From Streptomyces eurocidicus (lineage in GTDB: Bacteria > Actinomycetota > Actinomycetes > Streptomycetales > Streptomycetaceae), in contig NZ_LGUI01000005.1 in NCBI RefSeq assembly GCF_002891295.1, positions 496,001 through 560,000 on the forward strand: a stretch of DNA of 64,000 bases, given 5' to 3'. The position numbers and the translations under genes are program-made. This document shows positions 23,537-37,923 of the stretch, piece by piece (the first letter of the stretch is position 1; each line of letters starts with the position of its first letter). The notes under the pieces are model-generated. The model was given only the letters and a program-made list of their open reading frames with translations, was not told where the DNA came from and ran no database searches.

Positions 23537-24810
23537 GTGACCACGGCTCACCACGTCGCCGACCGGCCGAGCGAGCCCGAAGCCCGCGCGGACGCCCGCC
23601 CCACCGGGGCACCCGTAGCACCCGGCCGCCCCGCCGGGGCCGCCGACACCGTAGGCGCCGCGACCTCGCTGCTCGACGCCTACGAGCCCGGGCGCGCCCG
23701 CTTCTTCGCCTCCCCGACCCGCACCCTGCTCGCCCACGGCGTCCGCGCCGAGGTCCCGCACGGCACGGCGCCCCTGGTGCAGCGCGTCACCGAGACCCTC
23801 GACGCCCAGCTCCTGGCCGGCCACGCGGCACCCGTCGTCATCGGCGCGGTGCCCTTCGACCCCACCGCCCCCGCCGCGCTCGCCGTGCCCGAGGCCGTCC
23901 GCTGGGCCCCGCCGCTCGCCGAGGACCCGCTGATCGCCCTGCCCGCCGCCGCCCCCGCGGCCGCCCGCTGGGACATCCGCCCGGTCCCCGAGCCCGCCGT
24001 CTACGGCGCCGCCGTCGCCGAGGCCGTCCGCCGCATGAAGCGCGGCGACTTCAGCAAGGTCGTCCTCGCCCGCACCCTGGAGCTCCGCTCCGACCGCGAC
24101 CTCGACCTGCCCGCGCTGCTCCAGCGGCTCGCCCGCCGCGACCCCTCCGGCTACACCTTCGCCGTGCCCTCGGCCCCCGGCCGCACCCTGCTCGGCGCCA
24201 GCCCCGAACTCCTCGTGGCCCGCCGCGGCCGCACCCTCGTGGCCAATCCGCTCGCCGGCTCCACGCCCCGCAGCGCCGACCTCGCCGAGGACGTCCGCCG
24301 CGCCGCCGCCCTGCTCCAGTCGGAGAAGGACCTGCACGAGCACGCCGTCGTCGTCGACGCCGTCCGCGAGGCCCTCGCCCCCTTCGCCCGCACCCTCGAC
24401 GTGCCCGCCCGCCCCACCCTGGTGCGCACCGCCGCCATGTGGCACCTGTCCACGACCGTCACCGGCGAGCTGGCCGACCCGGCCGTCTCCGCCCTGGAGC
24501 TGGCCGCCGCCCTCCAGCCCACCCCGGCGGTCTGCGGCACCCCCACCGACGTCGCCCGCGACGTCATCACCGAGCTGGAGCCCTTCGACCGCGGCGCCTA
24601 CACCGGCATGGTCGGCTGGGGCGACGCCCGGGGCGACGGCGAATGGGTCGTCACCATCCGCTGCGCCGAGGCCGAGGGGCGCACCCTGCGGCTGTTCGCC
24701 GGCGCCGGTGTCGTCGAGCAGTCCTCGCCGGAGGCGGAGACCGCCGAGACCGGCGCCAAGTTCCGTACGTTCCTCGACGCCGTCGGCGCGGACCAGCAGG
24801 AGGCCGGCCG

Positions 24811-24814
<4 letters not shown>
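23537..24814 (+). CDS. dhbC: isochorismate synthase
   Basis: The 425-residue chorismate-binding enzyme contains KVVLARTLEL, LLGASPELLV, NPLAGSTPRS, the E-K-x-L-H-E-H segment around SEKDLHEHAVVV, and late GTPTDVARDVI and YTGMVGW. It converts chorismate to isochorismate with Mg2+, the entry to 2,3-dihydroxybenzoate. GTG 23537 with GGAG seven bases before it is the likely start; the longer open frame back to 23366 runs through the hairpin and is Pro/Arg-rich. Its stop overlaps dhbE as ATGA. Confidence 0.93.
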
Positions 24815-26475
<1,661 letters not shown>

Positions 26476-26494
26476 GAAAGGCCCACCGAACACC

Positions 26495-27127
26495 ATGGCG
26501 CTCCCTGCCATCGCCCCGTACCCGATGCCGACCGCGGACGACCTGCCCGCGAACAAGGTCGGCTGGACCGTCGACCCGGCCCGGGCGGTCCTGCTCGTGC
26601 ACGACCTCCAGAACTACTTCCTCGGCGCGTTCGAGGCGGGCGCCTCGCCCGTCACCGAGCTGCTCGCCAACGTCGCCGCCCTCAAGGAGCAGTGCGACCG
26701 GCTGGGCGTGCCCGTCGTCTACTCCGCGCAGCCCGGCGGCCAGAGCGCCGCCGAGCGCGGCCTCCAGCAGGACTTCTGGGGCCCCGGCCTGCCCGACGAC
26801 GAGGACGCCAAGGCGATCGCCCCGGCCGTCGCGCCCACCGGCGCCGACACGGTCCTGACGAAGTGGAAGTACAGCGCTTTCGTCCGCACCGACCTCGCCG
26901 AGCGGATGGCCGCGCAGGGCCGCGACCAGCTGATCATCGTCGGCGTGTACGCGCACATCGGCGTGCTGATGAGCGCCGCCGACGCCTGGATGCGCGACAT
27001 CCGGCCCTTCCTCGTGGCCGACGCCGTCGCGGACTTCTCCGCCGAGGACCACGCCATGGCACTGCGCTGGGCCGCCGCCAAGTGCGCCGTGGTGACCACC
27101 ACCGACCGGCTCTTCGAAGGGGCGTAA
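26495..27127 (+). CDS. dhbB: isochorismatase (2,3-dihydro-2,3-dihydroxybenzoate synthase), without carrier domain
   Basis: The 210-residue enzyme has the isochorismatase core VLLVHDLQNYFLGAF (catalytic Asp), TKWKYSAF (Lys) and the GVYAHIGVLMSAADAWMRDI segment, matching the N-terminal half of EntB/DhbB. It cleaves isochorismate to 2,3-dihydro-2,3-dihydroxybenzoate and pyruvate. In E. coli and Bacillus this enzyme is fused to an aryl carrier domain; here the chain stops at ~210 residues and the carrier is the next gene, 5 bp on. ATG 26495 follows GAAAGGCCC. Confidence 0.93.
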   Translation: MALPAIAPYPMPTADDLPANKVGWTVDPARAVLLVHDLQNYFLGAFEAGASPVTELLANVAALKEQCDRLGVPVVYSAQPGGQSAAERGLQQDFWGPGLPDDEDAKAIAPAVAPTGADTVLTKWKYSAFVRTDLAERMAAQGRDQLIIVGVYAHIGVLMSAADAWMRDIRPFLVADAVADFSAEDHAMALRWAAAKCAVVTTTDRLFEGA

Positions 27128-27132
27128 CTCCC

Positions 27133-27359
27133 ATGGCTCTCACCCTCGACCAGATCCGGGCCGATGTCGCCGACGTCCTCGGGGAGGCCCCCGCGGACAT
27201 CCCCGACGACGAGAACCTCGTCGACTACGGCCTCGATTCGGTGCGCATCATGACCCTCGTCGAGCGCTGGCGCCGTGACCACGGCACCGAGGTCACCTTC
27301 GTGGACCTCGCCGAGCAGCCGGCCATCGAGCAGTGGGTCCCCCTCCTGGGGGCCCGGAC

Positions 27360-27363
<4 letters not shown>
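27133..27363 (+). CDS. stand-alone aryl carrier protein
   Basis: The 76-residue carrier has a single phosphopantetheine site in the segment ENLVDYGLDSVRIM, with Ser36 as attachment residue, and the VDLAEQPAIEQW tail seen in the ArCP domain of EntB. It would hold 2,3-dihydroxybenzoate as thioester after loading by DhbE and present it to the condensation domain of the following synthetase. Its stop overlaps the synthetase start as GTGA. A split isochorismatase/ArCP pair is the main difference from classical EntB. Confidence 0.93.
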
Positions 27364-31384
<4,021 letters not shown>

Positions 31385-31388
<4 letters not shown>

Positions 31389-32110
31389 ACGAGGGCGGCG
31401 GCGTTCCGGGGCGGACCGGCGGGGTGACGCCCAGGATCCTGGGCCGGGACCCGCTGCCCGGCGGCTGGGTCCGCGGCGGCCCGCCCCAGGTGTGGCTGCT
31501 GCGGATCGCCGACCACGCGCCCGAGCCGCCCGAGGTGTACGAGCGGATCCTGGACGCCGGTGAGCGGGCCCGGGTCACGGCGTTCTTCCGCGACCTCCAC
31601 CGGGAGCGCTACACGGCCGCCCACCTCGGGCTGCGGCGTCTGCTCGGCGCCTATCTGGGCACCGCCCCGGCGGACGTCGCGCTGATGCGCGAGCCCTGCC
31701 CGGGCTGCGGGAAACCGCACGGCCGGCCCGCGGTCGCCGGGGCGCCGCTGCACTTCAACCTCTCGCACGCGGGCGACCTCGCGCTCTTCGCCTTCGCGGA
31801 CACCCCGGTGGGCGCGGACGTCGAGGAGGAGCAGTCCGCCGAGGTCGTCGCCGAGGTGGCGCGGATGCTCCACCCCGACGAGACCGCCGAGATCGGCGCC
31901 CTGCCCGGCCCGGACCGGGCGGCGGCCTTCGCCCGCTGCTGGACCCGCAAGGAGGCGTACCTCAAGGGCACGGGCACGGGCCTGTCGGAGAGCCCGGCCG
32001 TGACCTACGTCGGCTCCGGAGCGGCTCCGACGTCCCCGGCGGGCTGGACCCTCACGGACGTGTCGGCGGGCGCGGGCCACGCGGCGGCGATCGCGGTGGC
32101 GACGGCCTGA
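31385..32110 (+). CDS. Sfp-type 4'-phosphopantetheinyl transferase
   Basis: The 241-residue enzyme has the PPTase motifs FNLSHAGDLALFAF, GADVEEE (magnesium site) and FARCWTRKEAYLKGTG (Glu and Lys). It moves phosphopantetheine from CoA to carrier serines. The ATGA overlap with the synthetase puts it as the last gene of the siderophore operon, equivalent to EntD, serving the aryl carrier protein and the synthetase T domain. A cysteine-rich CPGCGKPHG precedes the core, as in many actinobacterial homologues. Confidence 0.93.
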
Positions 32111-32128
32111 GCGACCTACGGTCCGGGG

Positions 32129-32154
32129 GCCCGGCCCCGGATCCCGGGCCGGGC
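32129..32154. terminator. hairpin between convergent siderophore operon and oxidase gene
   Basis: Arms GCCCGGCCC (32129-32137) and GGGCCGGGC (32146-32154) with an 8-nt loop lie 19 bp after the PPTase stop. The gene on the other strand also ends nearby at 32208, so it can stop both transcripts. Confidence 0.6.
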
Positions 32155-32207
32155 AGCCGGCCCGTCCGGTGTGTGAGGACGCCGCGCGCGGCGAGGCCGG
32201 GCCGGGG

Positions 32208-33890
32208 TCAGTTCTTCGGCAGGGTCACGGACAATCCGTGCCGGAAGACGTTCCCGGGGTCGTACCGCTTCTTCACTTGCTGCAGCCGCGCGTAGTTGTC
32301 CTTGTAGTACAGCGCGTGCCACGGCACCCCCGAGGTGTTCTGCGCGGGGTCGGCCATGTCCGTGTCCGGGTAGTTGACGTAACAGCCGTCGCTCTGGCCG
32401 CCCAGTCCCGGCACCCCGCCCGTCGCCGCGAAGAACCTCCCGTAGAAGCCCCGGAGCCAGCCGAGGTGGGTGGCGTCCTGCGCCGGGTCGTTCCAGAACG
32501 TCTGGAACAGCATCTTGAGGGACGCGCTCCGCTGGGGGTAGGCGGTGGCGTCCGGGGCGACGGCGTTGACCTGCCCGCCGACGGGGAACAGCACCAGCAT
32601 GGTGCGGGCGTTGCGGTACCCCGGGTCGGTCATCGCCGCGTACACGGCCGCGACCTGCGCGTCCGTGAAGTTCGCGCGCAGATAGCCGGACTTGTGGGCA
32701 CCGCGCATCGTGGGGTCGTTGAGCGTGGAGTTGCTCGTGCCGATCAGCCGGGTGGCCTGGAGCCAGGGGAGCTGCCGCGCCGCCGCGAGCTGCGGCATCG
32801 CGGGCAGCTCGCCGTTCGGCCGGTCCAGGGCCCTGGCCCGGGCGCCGGTTCCCGCGGTCACCGCGCTCAGGTACTCGTCCATGAGCTGTGCGGCGCCCGG
32901 CACCGTGGCGTCGACCTGGGTGAACATCCCGATCACGCCGTTGGCCTGGGAGGAGATGTTGAGGATGCTGTTGAGGTGGCGGTTCCTGGAATCCGGGGCG
33001 CTGTTGGCCTCGAACCAGGCGCCGTAGTTCTTCAGCAGCCGGGTGAAGCCCTGCTCGTCCAGCTGGCTCCAGGGGATACCGACGGCGTTGACCAGCACGT
33101 TCGACGGCGGAGAGATCAGCTGGGCGCCGGGCGCCGTGCCGGTGGCGCCCGGCGACCGGAACCAGTAGCGGGTCACCAGGCCGAAGTTGCCGCCGCCCCC
33201 GCCGGTGTGCGCCCACCACAGGTCGCGGTCGGGGTCGTTCGCCTCCCGGGTGGCGCGGACGACCCGGGTGTTGCCGGCGGCGTCGGTGACGACGACCTCC
33301 ACCGCGTAGAGGTGGTCGACGACCAGCCCGTGCCGGCGGGAGAGCAGCCCGTAGCCGCCGCCGGCCACATGGCCACCGATGCCGACGCCGTAGCAGGTGC
33401 CGCCCGGGATGGTGACGCCCCAGCCCTTGTACAGGGACTCGTAGACGTTGAGCAGCCGGGCGCCGGGCTCGACGGAGAAGGCCCGCATGGCCGGGTCGTA
33501 CCCCACCCGGTTGAGCTCGGAGAAGTCCAGGATGACCTTGACGTCCGGGTGGCTCACGAAGTCGGCGAAGCAGTGGCCGCCGCTGCGGGCCACGACCCGC
33601 TTGCCCGCCCTGACGGCGTCGCCGAGCGCCTTCGCGGCGTCGGCCGTGGACTTGATCATCTTGATGTAGTCGGGCCGGGCGGCGAAGCGCATGTTGTTGC
33701 CGGTGGTCAGCGGGGCGTAGCGCCCGTCGGCCGGCAGGACGGTGGCGCCGCCCGCGGTCTCCAGCGAGGACCCGGACTCGCCGGGCGCGGGTTCGTCGGC
33801 CGCGAGGGCCGGTGCGGCGAGGCCGCCGAGGGCGGTGCCTCCGGTGACGGCGGCGGTCCGTCTGATGAGGGTACGGCGATCCATGGGCAT
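32208..33890 (-). CDS. secreted BBE-type FAD-linked oxidase (Tat signal)
   Basis: The 560-residue protein begins with a Tat signal (MDRRTLIRRTAAVTGG, then AAPALAAD). The VAO/PCMH FAD domain shows both covalent anchors of berberine-bridge-type enzymes: H106 in RSGGHCFADF and C166 in GGTCYGVGIGGH. The C-terminal BBE segment is DPGNVFRHGLS. Such bicovalent flavoproteins oxidise sugars, alcohols or alkaloid-like substrates with oxygen. GGGGGAA lies eight bases before ATG 33890. It follows no other gene closely, so it is probably monocistronic. The substrate cannot be told from sequence. Confidence 0.9.
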   Translation of the reverse strand: MPMDRRTLIRRTAAVTGGTALGGLAAPALAADEPAPGESGSSLETAGGATVLPADGRYAPLTTGNNMRFAARPDYIKMIKSTADAAKALGDAVRAGKRVVARSGGHCFADFVSHPDVKVILDFSELNRVGYDPAMRAFSVEPGARLLNVYESLYKGWGVTIPGGTCYGVGIGGHVAGGGYGLLSRRHGLVVDHLYAVEVVVTDAAGNTRVVRATREANDPDRDLWWAHTGGGGGNFGLVTRYWFRSPGATGTAPGAQLISPPSNVLVNAVGIPWSQLDEQGFTRLLKNYGAWFEANSAPDSRNRHLNSILNISSQANGVIGMFTQVDATVPGAAQLMDEYLSAVTAGTGARARALDRPNGELPAMPQLAAARQLPWLQATRLIGTSNSTLNDPTMRGAHKSGYLRANFTDAQVAAVYAAMTDPGYRNARTMLVLFPVGGQVNAVAPDATAYPQRSASLKMLFQTFWNDPAQDATHLGWLRGFYGRFFAATGGVPGLGGQSDGCYVNYPDTDMADPAQNTSGVPWHALYYKDNYARLQQVKKRYDPGNVFRHGLSVTLPKN

Positions 33891-34165
33891 GGCGAATTCC
33901 CCCGTGTCGGTCTGCGTGCGGAAGCGAAGTCACGCCGAGCGCAAGGCAGTTGTGCGTCATATGCGACGAGCCGCTCGACGTCTTGGGGGATTGAACTCCG
34001 GAATCGACGGTTCACCGGAGTGGCCTTGGTCATAGCCTGCGTCGCCGCGGCGCGGAAGCGCCGTGCGTGGGCGGCTCCCTGCGCCGCCGCCGACGGAACG
34101 CCGGATACCGCCGGGGCGCGGTGGGCGCCGGCGGCGGGCGGATCTGTCATGTCGGGGGAGCGGGG
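33891..34165. other. gene-free stretch upstream of the oxidase
   Basis: About 275 bp lies between the oxidase start and the terminator of the next gene. It presumably contains the leftward oxidase promoter and 5' leader. I see no convincing coding sequence, named regulatory box or strong palindrome in it. Confidence 0.4.
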
Positions 34166-34211
34166 GGAATGTGGAGGGGGCCCGCCGCACGGCGGACCCC
34201 CTCCACATTCC
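34166..34211. terminator. strong terminator after the SDR gene
   Basis: Arms GGAATGTGGAGGGGG (34166-34180) and its exact complement (34197-34211) form a 15-bp stem. It is topped by a second small stem CCGCC/GGCGG (34182-34186 with 34191-34195). It starts 19 bp beyond the SDR stop codon. Confidence 0.8.
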
Positions 34212-34229
34212 TTCCCGACGGCCCGCGCG

Positions 34230-34997
34230 TCAGCGCTTGGCCGACGGCCCGTTGCCCAGGGCCGAGCCGCCGCTCACGTCGATGACCTGGCCGGTCGTCC
34301 AGCCCGAGGCGTCCGAGGCCAGGAACGCCGCCACGCCGGCCACGTCGGCGGGCGTGCCGGTCCGGCCCAGGGCCGACCAGCTCTCGGCCGTGGCGCGCAT
34401 CTCCGGTATCGCGAGCCACGGGTTGAGGTCCGTCTCGATGATGCCGGGCGCCACCGCGTTCACGGTGATGCCCCGGGGCGCCAGGGCCTCGGCGAGCGTC
34501 AGGGTCAGGGTGTCGATCGCGCCCTTCGTGGCCGAGTACGCCACGATGTTCGGCATCGCGATCCGGGTGGTGGCGCTGGAGAGGTTGATGACGCGCCCGC
34601 CGTCGCGCAGCCGCCCGAGGGCCTGCTGGGTGATGAAGAACAGGGACTTCACGTTGACCGCGAAGACACGGTCGAAGTCCGCCTCCTGCACGCCCTCGAC
34701 GGGGGCGAGCAGCCCGATGCCGGCGTTGTTGACGAGGATGTCCAGCCCGTCGGCGTGCCGGTCGAACTCGGCCCACAGCGCCGCCGCGTCACCGGGTACG
34801 CCCAGCTCGGCGCGGAGGGCGAACGCCTCGCCGCCCGCGTCCTGGATCGCCGCCACGACGCTCTTGGCCGCGTCGTCGTTGCTGCCGTAGTGCACGCCGA
34901 CCCGCGCTCCCTCGGCGGCCAGTCGCTCGGCGATGGCCCGGCCGATGCCCCGGCTCGCGCCGGTGACGAGGGCGGTCTTACCCGTAAGTGCACCCAT
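34230..34997 (-). CDS. classical SDR oxidoreductase
   Basis: The 255-residue enzyme has VTGASRGIGRAIAE, NNAGIGLLAP, catalytic Ser in NLSSATTRI, YSATKGAI (Tyr, Lys) and the closing GQVIDVSGGS. Family level only: an NAD(P)H-dependent reductase or dehydrogenase of the FabG-like type. It faces away from a TetR gene across a 79-bp gap with two matching operator-like sites. It is therefore probably the repressor's target. Close homologues of such pairs often deal with reactive carbonyls or quinones, but substrate is unknown. Confidence 0.88.
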   Translation of the reverse strand: MGALTGKTALVTGASRGIGRAIAERLAAEGARVGVHYGSNDDAAKSVVAAIQDAGGEAFALRAELGVPGDAAALWAEFDRHADGLDILVNNAGIGLLAPVEGVQEADFDRVFAVNVKSLFFITQQALGRLRDGGRVINLSSATTRIAMPNIVAYSATKGAIDTLTLTLAEALAPRGITVNAVAPGIIETDLNPWLAIPEMRATAESWSALGRTGTPADVAGVAAFLASDASGWTTGQVIDVSGGSALGNGPSAKR

Positions 34998-35015
34998 GGC
35001 ACTGCTCCCCTTCTG

Positions 35016-35027
35016 TAGCGATCGCTA
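35016..35027. promoter_or_regulatory. palindrome TAGCGATCGCTA, likely TetR operator
   Basis: This is a perfect 12-bp palindrome in the 79-bp region between the divergent SDR and TetR genes, 19 bp upstream of the SDR start. A related copy lies 26 bp away. Confidence 0.6.
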
Positions 35028-35052
35028 TACGGCGGGACCATAACACAATGGT

Positions 35053-35064
35053 TAGCGGTCGATA
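35053..35064. promoter_or_regulatory. second operator-like site TAGCGGTCGATA
   Basis: It shares 10 of 12 bases with the perfect palindrome at 35016-35027 and lies 13 bp before the TetR start. Repression of both divergent genes by the same TetR protein is likely. Confidence 0.5.
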
Positions 35065-35076
35065 TAGAATTCGCCC

Positions 35077-35730
35077 ATGGCAGTGAGACAGCGTGGCCGC
35101 CCCCGTTCCTTCGACCGCGAGGCGGCCCTGGAGACGGCGACCCTCGCCTTCTGGGAGCACGGTTACGAGGCGACGTCGGTCGCCGACCTGACCCGCGCCA
35201 TGGGCATCGCCCCGCCCAGCCTCTACGCCGCGTTCGGGAACAAGGAGGCGCTCTTCGCCGAGGTCGTCGAGGTCTACGGACGGACGTACGGCGACTTCGT
35301 GCGCCGGGCTCTGAAGGAGGAGCCGACCGCGCTCGGCGCCCTCGGCCGCGTGCTGCGCGAGGCCGCGCGCGAGTACACCGAGCCGGGTCGCCCCACCGGC
35401 TGTCTGACGCTGCTGGCGGCCACCGGCTGCACCACCTCCTCGGCCGAGGCGGAGGAGGTGCTGCGGGCCCGCCGGGCCGCCACCGTCGCGGCGTTCGAGC
35501 GCCGTATCGGCGCCGGGGTCGCCGACGGCGAACTGCCGCCGGACACCGACGCGGCCACCCTGGCGCGCTGCGTCGTCGGGATGATGCAGGGCCTCTCCCA
35601 GCAGGCGCGCGACGGCGCCACGCGGGAGCAGTTGGCGGCCGTCGCGGCGGCGGCGGAGCGGATGTGGCCGGTGCCGGATGGCGGGAGCCCGCCGGAGGCC
35701 GGTGCGGCTCCGTCCGCAGACCCTGCCTGA
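35077..35730 (+). CDS. TetR/AcrR-family repressor
   Basis: The 217-residue regulator has an N-terminal helix-turn-helix (TLAFWEHGYEATSVADLTRA, then IAPPSLYAAFGNKEALF). Its variable C-terminal ligand domain contains GCLTLLAATGCTT, the YxxGRPTGCL-type signature of the subgroup often paired with SDR genes. It probably represses itself and the divergent SDR through the two palindromic sites in the intergenic region. The inducer is unknown. Confidence 0.9.
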   Translation: MAVRQRGRPRSFDREAALETATLAFWEHGYEATSVADLTRAMGIAPPSLYAAFGNKEALFAEVVEVYGRTYGDFVRRALKEEPTALGALGRVLREAAREYTEPGRPTGCLTLLAATGCTTSSAEAEEVLRARRAATVAAFERRIGAGVADGELPPDTDAATLARCVVGMMQGLSQQARDGATREQLAAVAAAAERMWPVPDGGSPPEAGAAPSADPA

Positions 35731-35758
35731 CCTGCGGCGTCGCCAGGGCGTCATACTT

Positions 35759-35788
35759 TGTCTTCCATCGAGTGATTATCGGAAGACA
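35759..35788. promoter_or_regulatory. inverted repeat just before a membrane-protein gene
   Basis: Arms TGTCTTCC (35759-35766) and GGAAGACA (35781-35788) are perfect complements with a 14-nt spacer. They end only 9 bases before the GTG start, so the site could be an operator or an RNA hairpin near the ribosome site. Confidence 0.45.
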
Positions 35789-35797
35789 GGAAGCGCG

Positions 35798-36346
35798 GTG
35801 ACGGAGACCCCCGCCCCGGCCCCGGCCGCCCTCCCGGCGCACCCGCCGACGAAGGCGCTCCCGAGGCGGCGGCACGCGGGCGCGTCGGAGACCAGGCGGG
35901 TCATCGGCATCGCCGCGGCCTCGATCGTGCTCGGCGTCGCCGCGGTCGTCGGCCTGGGCGTGTGGCTGGTGCGGTCCATGGGGCCCATGGACGGTGTCTC
36001 CCCCGTCGGTTGCGCGGAGGCCCTGTCGTTCGCGGGCGGGGAGCTGCCCGAGCGGGCCACGGACGAGAGCTGCGAGAAGAAGAACACCCTGATGGGGCCC
36101 GATATGCGGGGCACGTTCCGGATGCCGCGCGCCGACGTGCACGCCTGGCTCGCGGCCTACCCCGGCGACCGCAGCCGCTCGATCGACAAGGAGACGCCCG
36201 ACGGCATCAGGGCGACCCTCGACGGCGTCGTCCTGGACGTCGACGACCCGCCGGACGCGCACCCCAACGCCGACGTCGTCCAGCTGACGGTCACCTACGA
36301 GGGCGAGCGGACCGCCCGGGTCAGGTTCGAGACCTTCAACAACTGA
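35798..36346 (+). CDS. membrane-anchored hypothetical protein
   Basis: I do not recognise a family. The 182-residue product has a Pro/Ala-rich cytoplasmic N-terminus (~45 residues) and one membrane span (about 50-72, VIGIAAASIVLGVAAVVG...). The extracellular domain has two cysteines (VGCAEA and ESCEKK) that could pair. GTG 35798 is preceded by ACAGGAAG, while the longer open frame overlaps the TetR gene in a different frame. It looks like the Streptomyces small single-span proteins of unknown role. Confidence 0.65.
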   Translation: MTETPAPAPAALPAHPPTKALPRRRHAGASETRRVIGIAAASIVLGVAAVVGLGVWLVRSMGPMDGVSPVGCAEALSFAGGELPERATDESCEKKNTLMGPDMRGTFRMPRADVHAWLAAYPGDRSRSIDKETPDGIRATLDGVVLDVDDPPDAHPNADVVQLTVTYEGERTARVRFETFNN

Positions 36347-36364
36347 GGCCGCTCCCGGCGGCCG

Positions 36365-36388
36365 GACGGGCGCAGGGGCCCGCCCGTC
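36365..36388. terminator. short hairpin after the membrane-protein gene
   Basis: Arms GACGGGCG (36365-36372) and CGCCCGTC (36381-36388) with an 8-nt loop lie 18 bp beyond the stop codon. Confidence 0.5.
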
Positions 36389-36430
36389 TCGCGGCCGGTG
36401 GCGCCGTGGTCCCGCCATCGCCCGCGAGGA

Positions 36431-36475
36431 GCCGGCCGCCCGCGCCCGAAGGGGGGCTGGGCGCGGGCGGCCGGC
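36431..36475. terminator. strong bidirectional terminator between convergent genes
   Basis: Arms 36431-36447 and 36459-36475 are a perfect 17-bp inverted repeat (GCCGGCCGCCCGCGCCC) with an 11-nt loop. It lies in the 178-bp gap between two genes that end facing each other. Confidence 0.75.
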
Positions 36476-36524
36476 GGTCCCGGGCGCCGGATGGTGGGGG
36501 ACCCGGCACCCGGGAGTCTTCGGG

Positions 36525-36911
36525 CTACGGCGTGGTGCAGATGACGAACGCCCTGATGGACTCGTTCACGCTGTTGGTGTTCGTGCCTCTGATGACCCAG
36601 GACCGGCCGCTCGCGAAGGAGTCGGTGAAGAAGACGCGGATGGCACTGGTCGTGCCGCCGCCGCCCGTCGGCACCTGGCCGGCCGGACACGTCACCGTGG
36701 CCGCGCGGTTGGTGTTCGGCTCCACCGTCACGAAGTCCCCGAAGAACTGGTTGTGCGCGGCCAGCGAGTCCGCGTCCTTCTCCGCCTTCTGCTGGCTCGG
36801 TGCCACGATCCCCGGCTTGTTCTTGGGTCCGTCCTCCGCGGTGGCCGTGGCCGTGCCGATGGCGAGGGCCGCGAGTGCCGTCATGGCAAGGATGGGGGTG
36901 CGTCGTTTCAT
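36525..36911 (-). CDS. small secreted protein with CPAG...C motif
   Basis: The 128-residue product has a Sec signal peptide (MKRRTPILAMTALAALAIG, cleavage near ATATA-ED) and a mature domain of ~100 residues. Its pattern TCPAGQVPTGGGG, SWVIRGTNTN and FVICTTP has two cysteines that probably pair. Similar C-P-x-G...G-G-G...W...C domains occur in many uncharacterised secreted actinobacterial proteins. ATG 36911 follows AGGAGG. No function is known to me. The long upstream in-frame extension lacks coding character. Confidence 0.75.
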   Translation of the reverse strand: MKRRTPILAMTALAALAIGTATATAEDGPKNKPGIVAPSQQKAEKDADSLAAHNQFFGDFVTVEPNTNRAATVTCPAGQVPTGGGGTTSAIRVFFTDSFASGRSWVIRGTNTNSVNESIRAFVICTTP

Positions 36912-37206
36912 CTCGACCTCCTGTTGCCGCGATGCCTTGGCCTCCCAAGGGATGCGGAAGTTCCGCCTCCTAACGCTACGGAGGGGGGTCGCACGCTCAC
37001 AGGGGGTGGTGGGTGGTACGTGAGGGGCGCGCGGGGGCGCGGATGTTTGCGACGGGTGCCACCGAGTGCGCCGTCCCGGGGCGGACGGCTTCCGGGCCCG
37101 TCCCCGGCGCGGGGCGCTCGCGCACCGCGCGGCGCCGGCCCGCGAACCCCGGAACGGTGAGGTCAGGGCACCCCCCAACGCCGTACTCGGCCCGTACGAT
37201 GAGGAG

Positions 37207-37782
37207 ATGGTGCTTGATCATCCCGTGGCCGGTGACGGCCGCTATCTCGCCCTCGGGCCCCGTGTCGCCATCCGCCCCGTCACTCGCGCGGACGGCCCGG
37301 AGTTCACCCGGCTGGTGCGCGCCAGCGTGGACCTGCACCGGCCGTGGCTCTCGATGCCCGACACCGAGAGCGCCTTCGCCGCCTATGTCGAACGGTTGGA
37401 CGGCGAACAGCGTGTGGGGCTGCTCGTCTGCCTGCCCGCCGAGGACGGCGCGGCCGAGACGCCGGCCGGGTTCGTCAACATCAACAACATTGTGCGCGGC
37501 GCCTTCCGGTGCGGAGCGCTCGGCTACGGCGCCTTCGCGCCCTCCGCGGGCCGCGGCCATCTCGGCGAGGGCCTCGGGCTCGTACTGCGGTACGCCTTCG
37601 GCCCGTTGGGGCTGCACCGCCTGGAGTCGAACATCCAGCCGGGGAACGCCGCGTCGATCCGGCTGGTGAAACGGCACGGCTTCCGGCTGGAGGGGTTCTC
37701 GCCCGACTTCCTCTTCATCGACGGGGCCTGGCGCGACCACGAACGCTGGGCGATCACCGCCGACATGCCGCCCGCGCCCTAG
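37207..37782 (+). CDS. GNAT-family acetyltransferase, RimJ/RimL-like
   Basis: The 191-residue protein matches the RimJ/RimL branch: VAIRPVTRADGPEFTRLV, GFVNINNIVRGAF, an acetyl-CoA loop in SAGRGHLGEGLGLVL, then LESNIQPGNAASIRLVKRHGF. These enzymes acetylate N-terminal amines of proteins or small amines. The exact start is uncertain: ATG 37207 is directly preceded by GAGGAG, and GTG 37210 has a better spacing. Confidence 0.85.
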   Translation: MVLDHPVAGDGRYLALGPRVAIRPVTRADGPEFTRLVRASVDLHRPWLSMPDTESAFAAYVERLDGEQRVGLLVCLPAEDGAAETPAGFVNINNIVRGAFRCGALGYGAFAPSAGRGHLGEGLGLVLRYAFGPLGLHRLESNIQPGNAASIRLVKRHGFRLEGFSPDFLFIDGAWRDHERWAITADMPPAP

Positions 37783-37799
37783 CGGCGCCGGGCCGGACT

Positions 37800-37871
37800 C
37801 ACACCGAGCGCCGCACCAGAAGCCACACCGAGAGCCGCACCAGAACCCGCACCGAAAGCCGCACGCCAAGC
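37800..37871 (+). repeat. three degenerate 24-bp direct repeats between genes
   Basis: Units at 37800-37823, 37824-37847 and 37848-37871 share the pattern CACACCGAGAGCCGCACCAGAA with a few changes. They fill most of the 141-bp gap between the GNAT and DUF5107 genes. Confidence 0.75.
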
Positions 37872-37923
37872 CGTAGCGAAAAGACGCCGAGAGCTCCACC
37901 AGGGTCCGAGAGAACGAGGTGCC

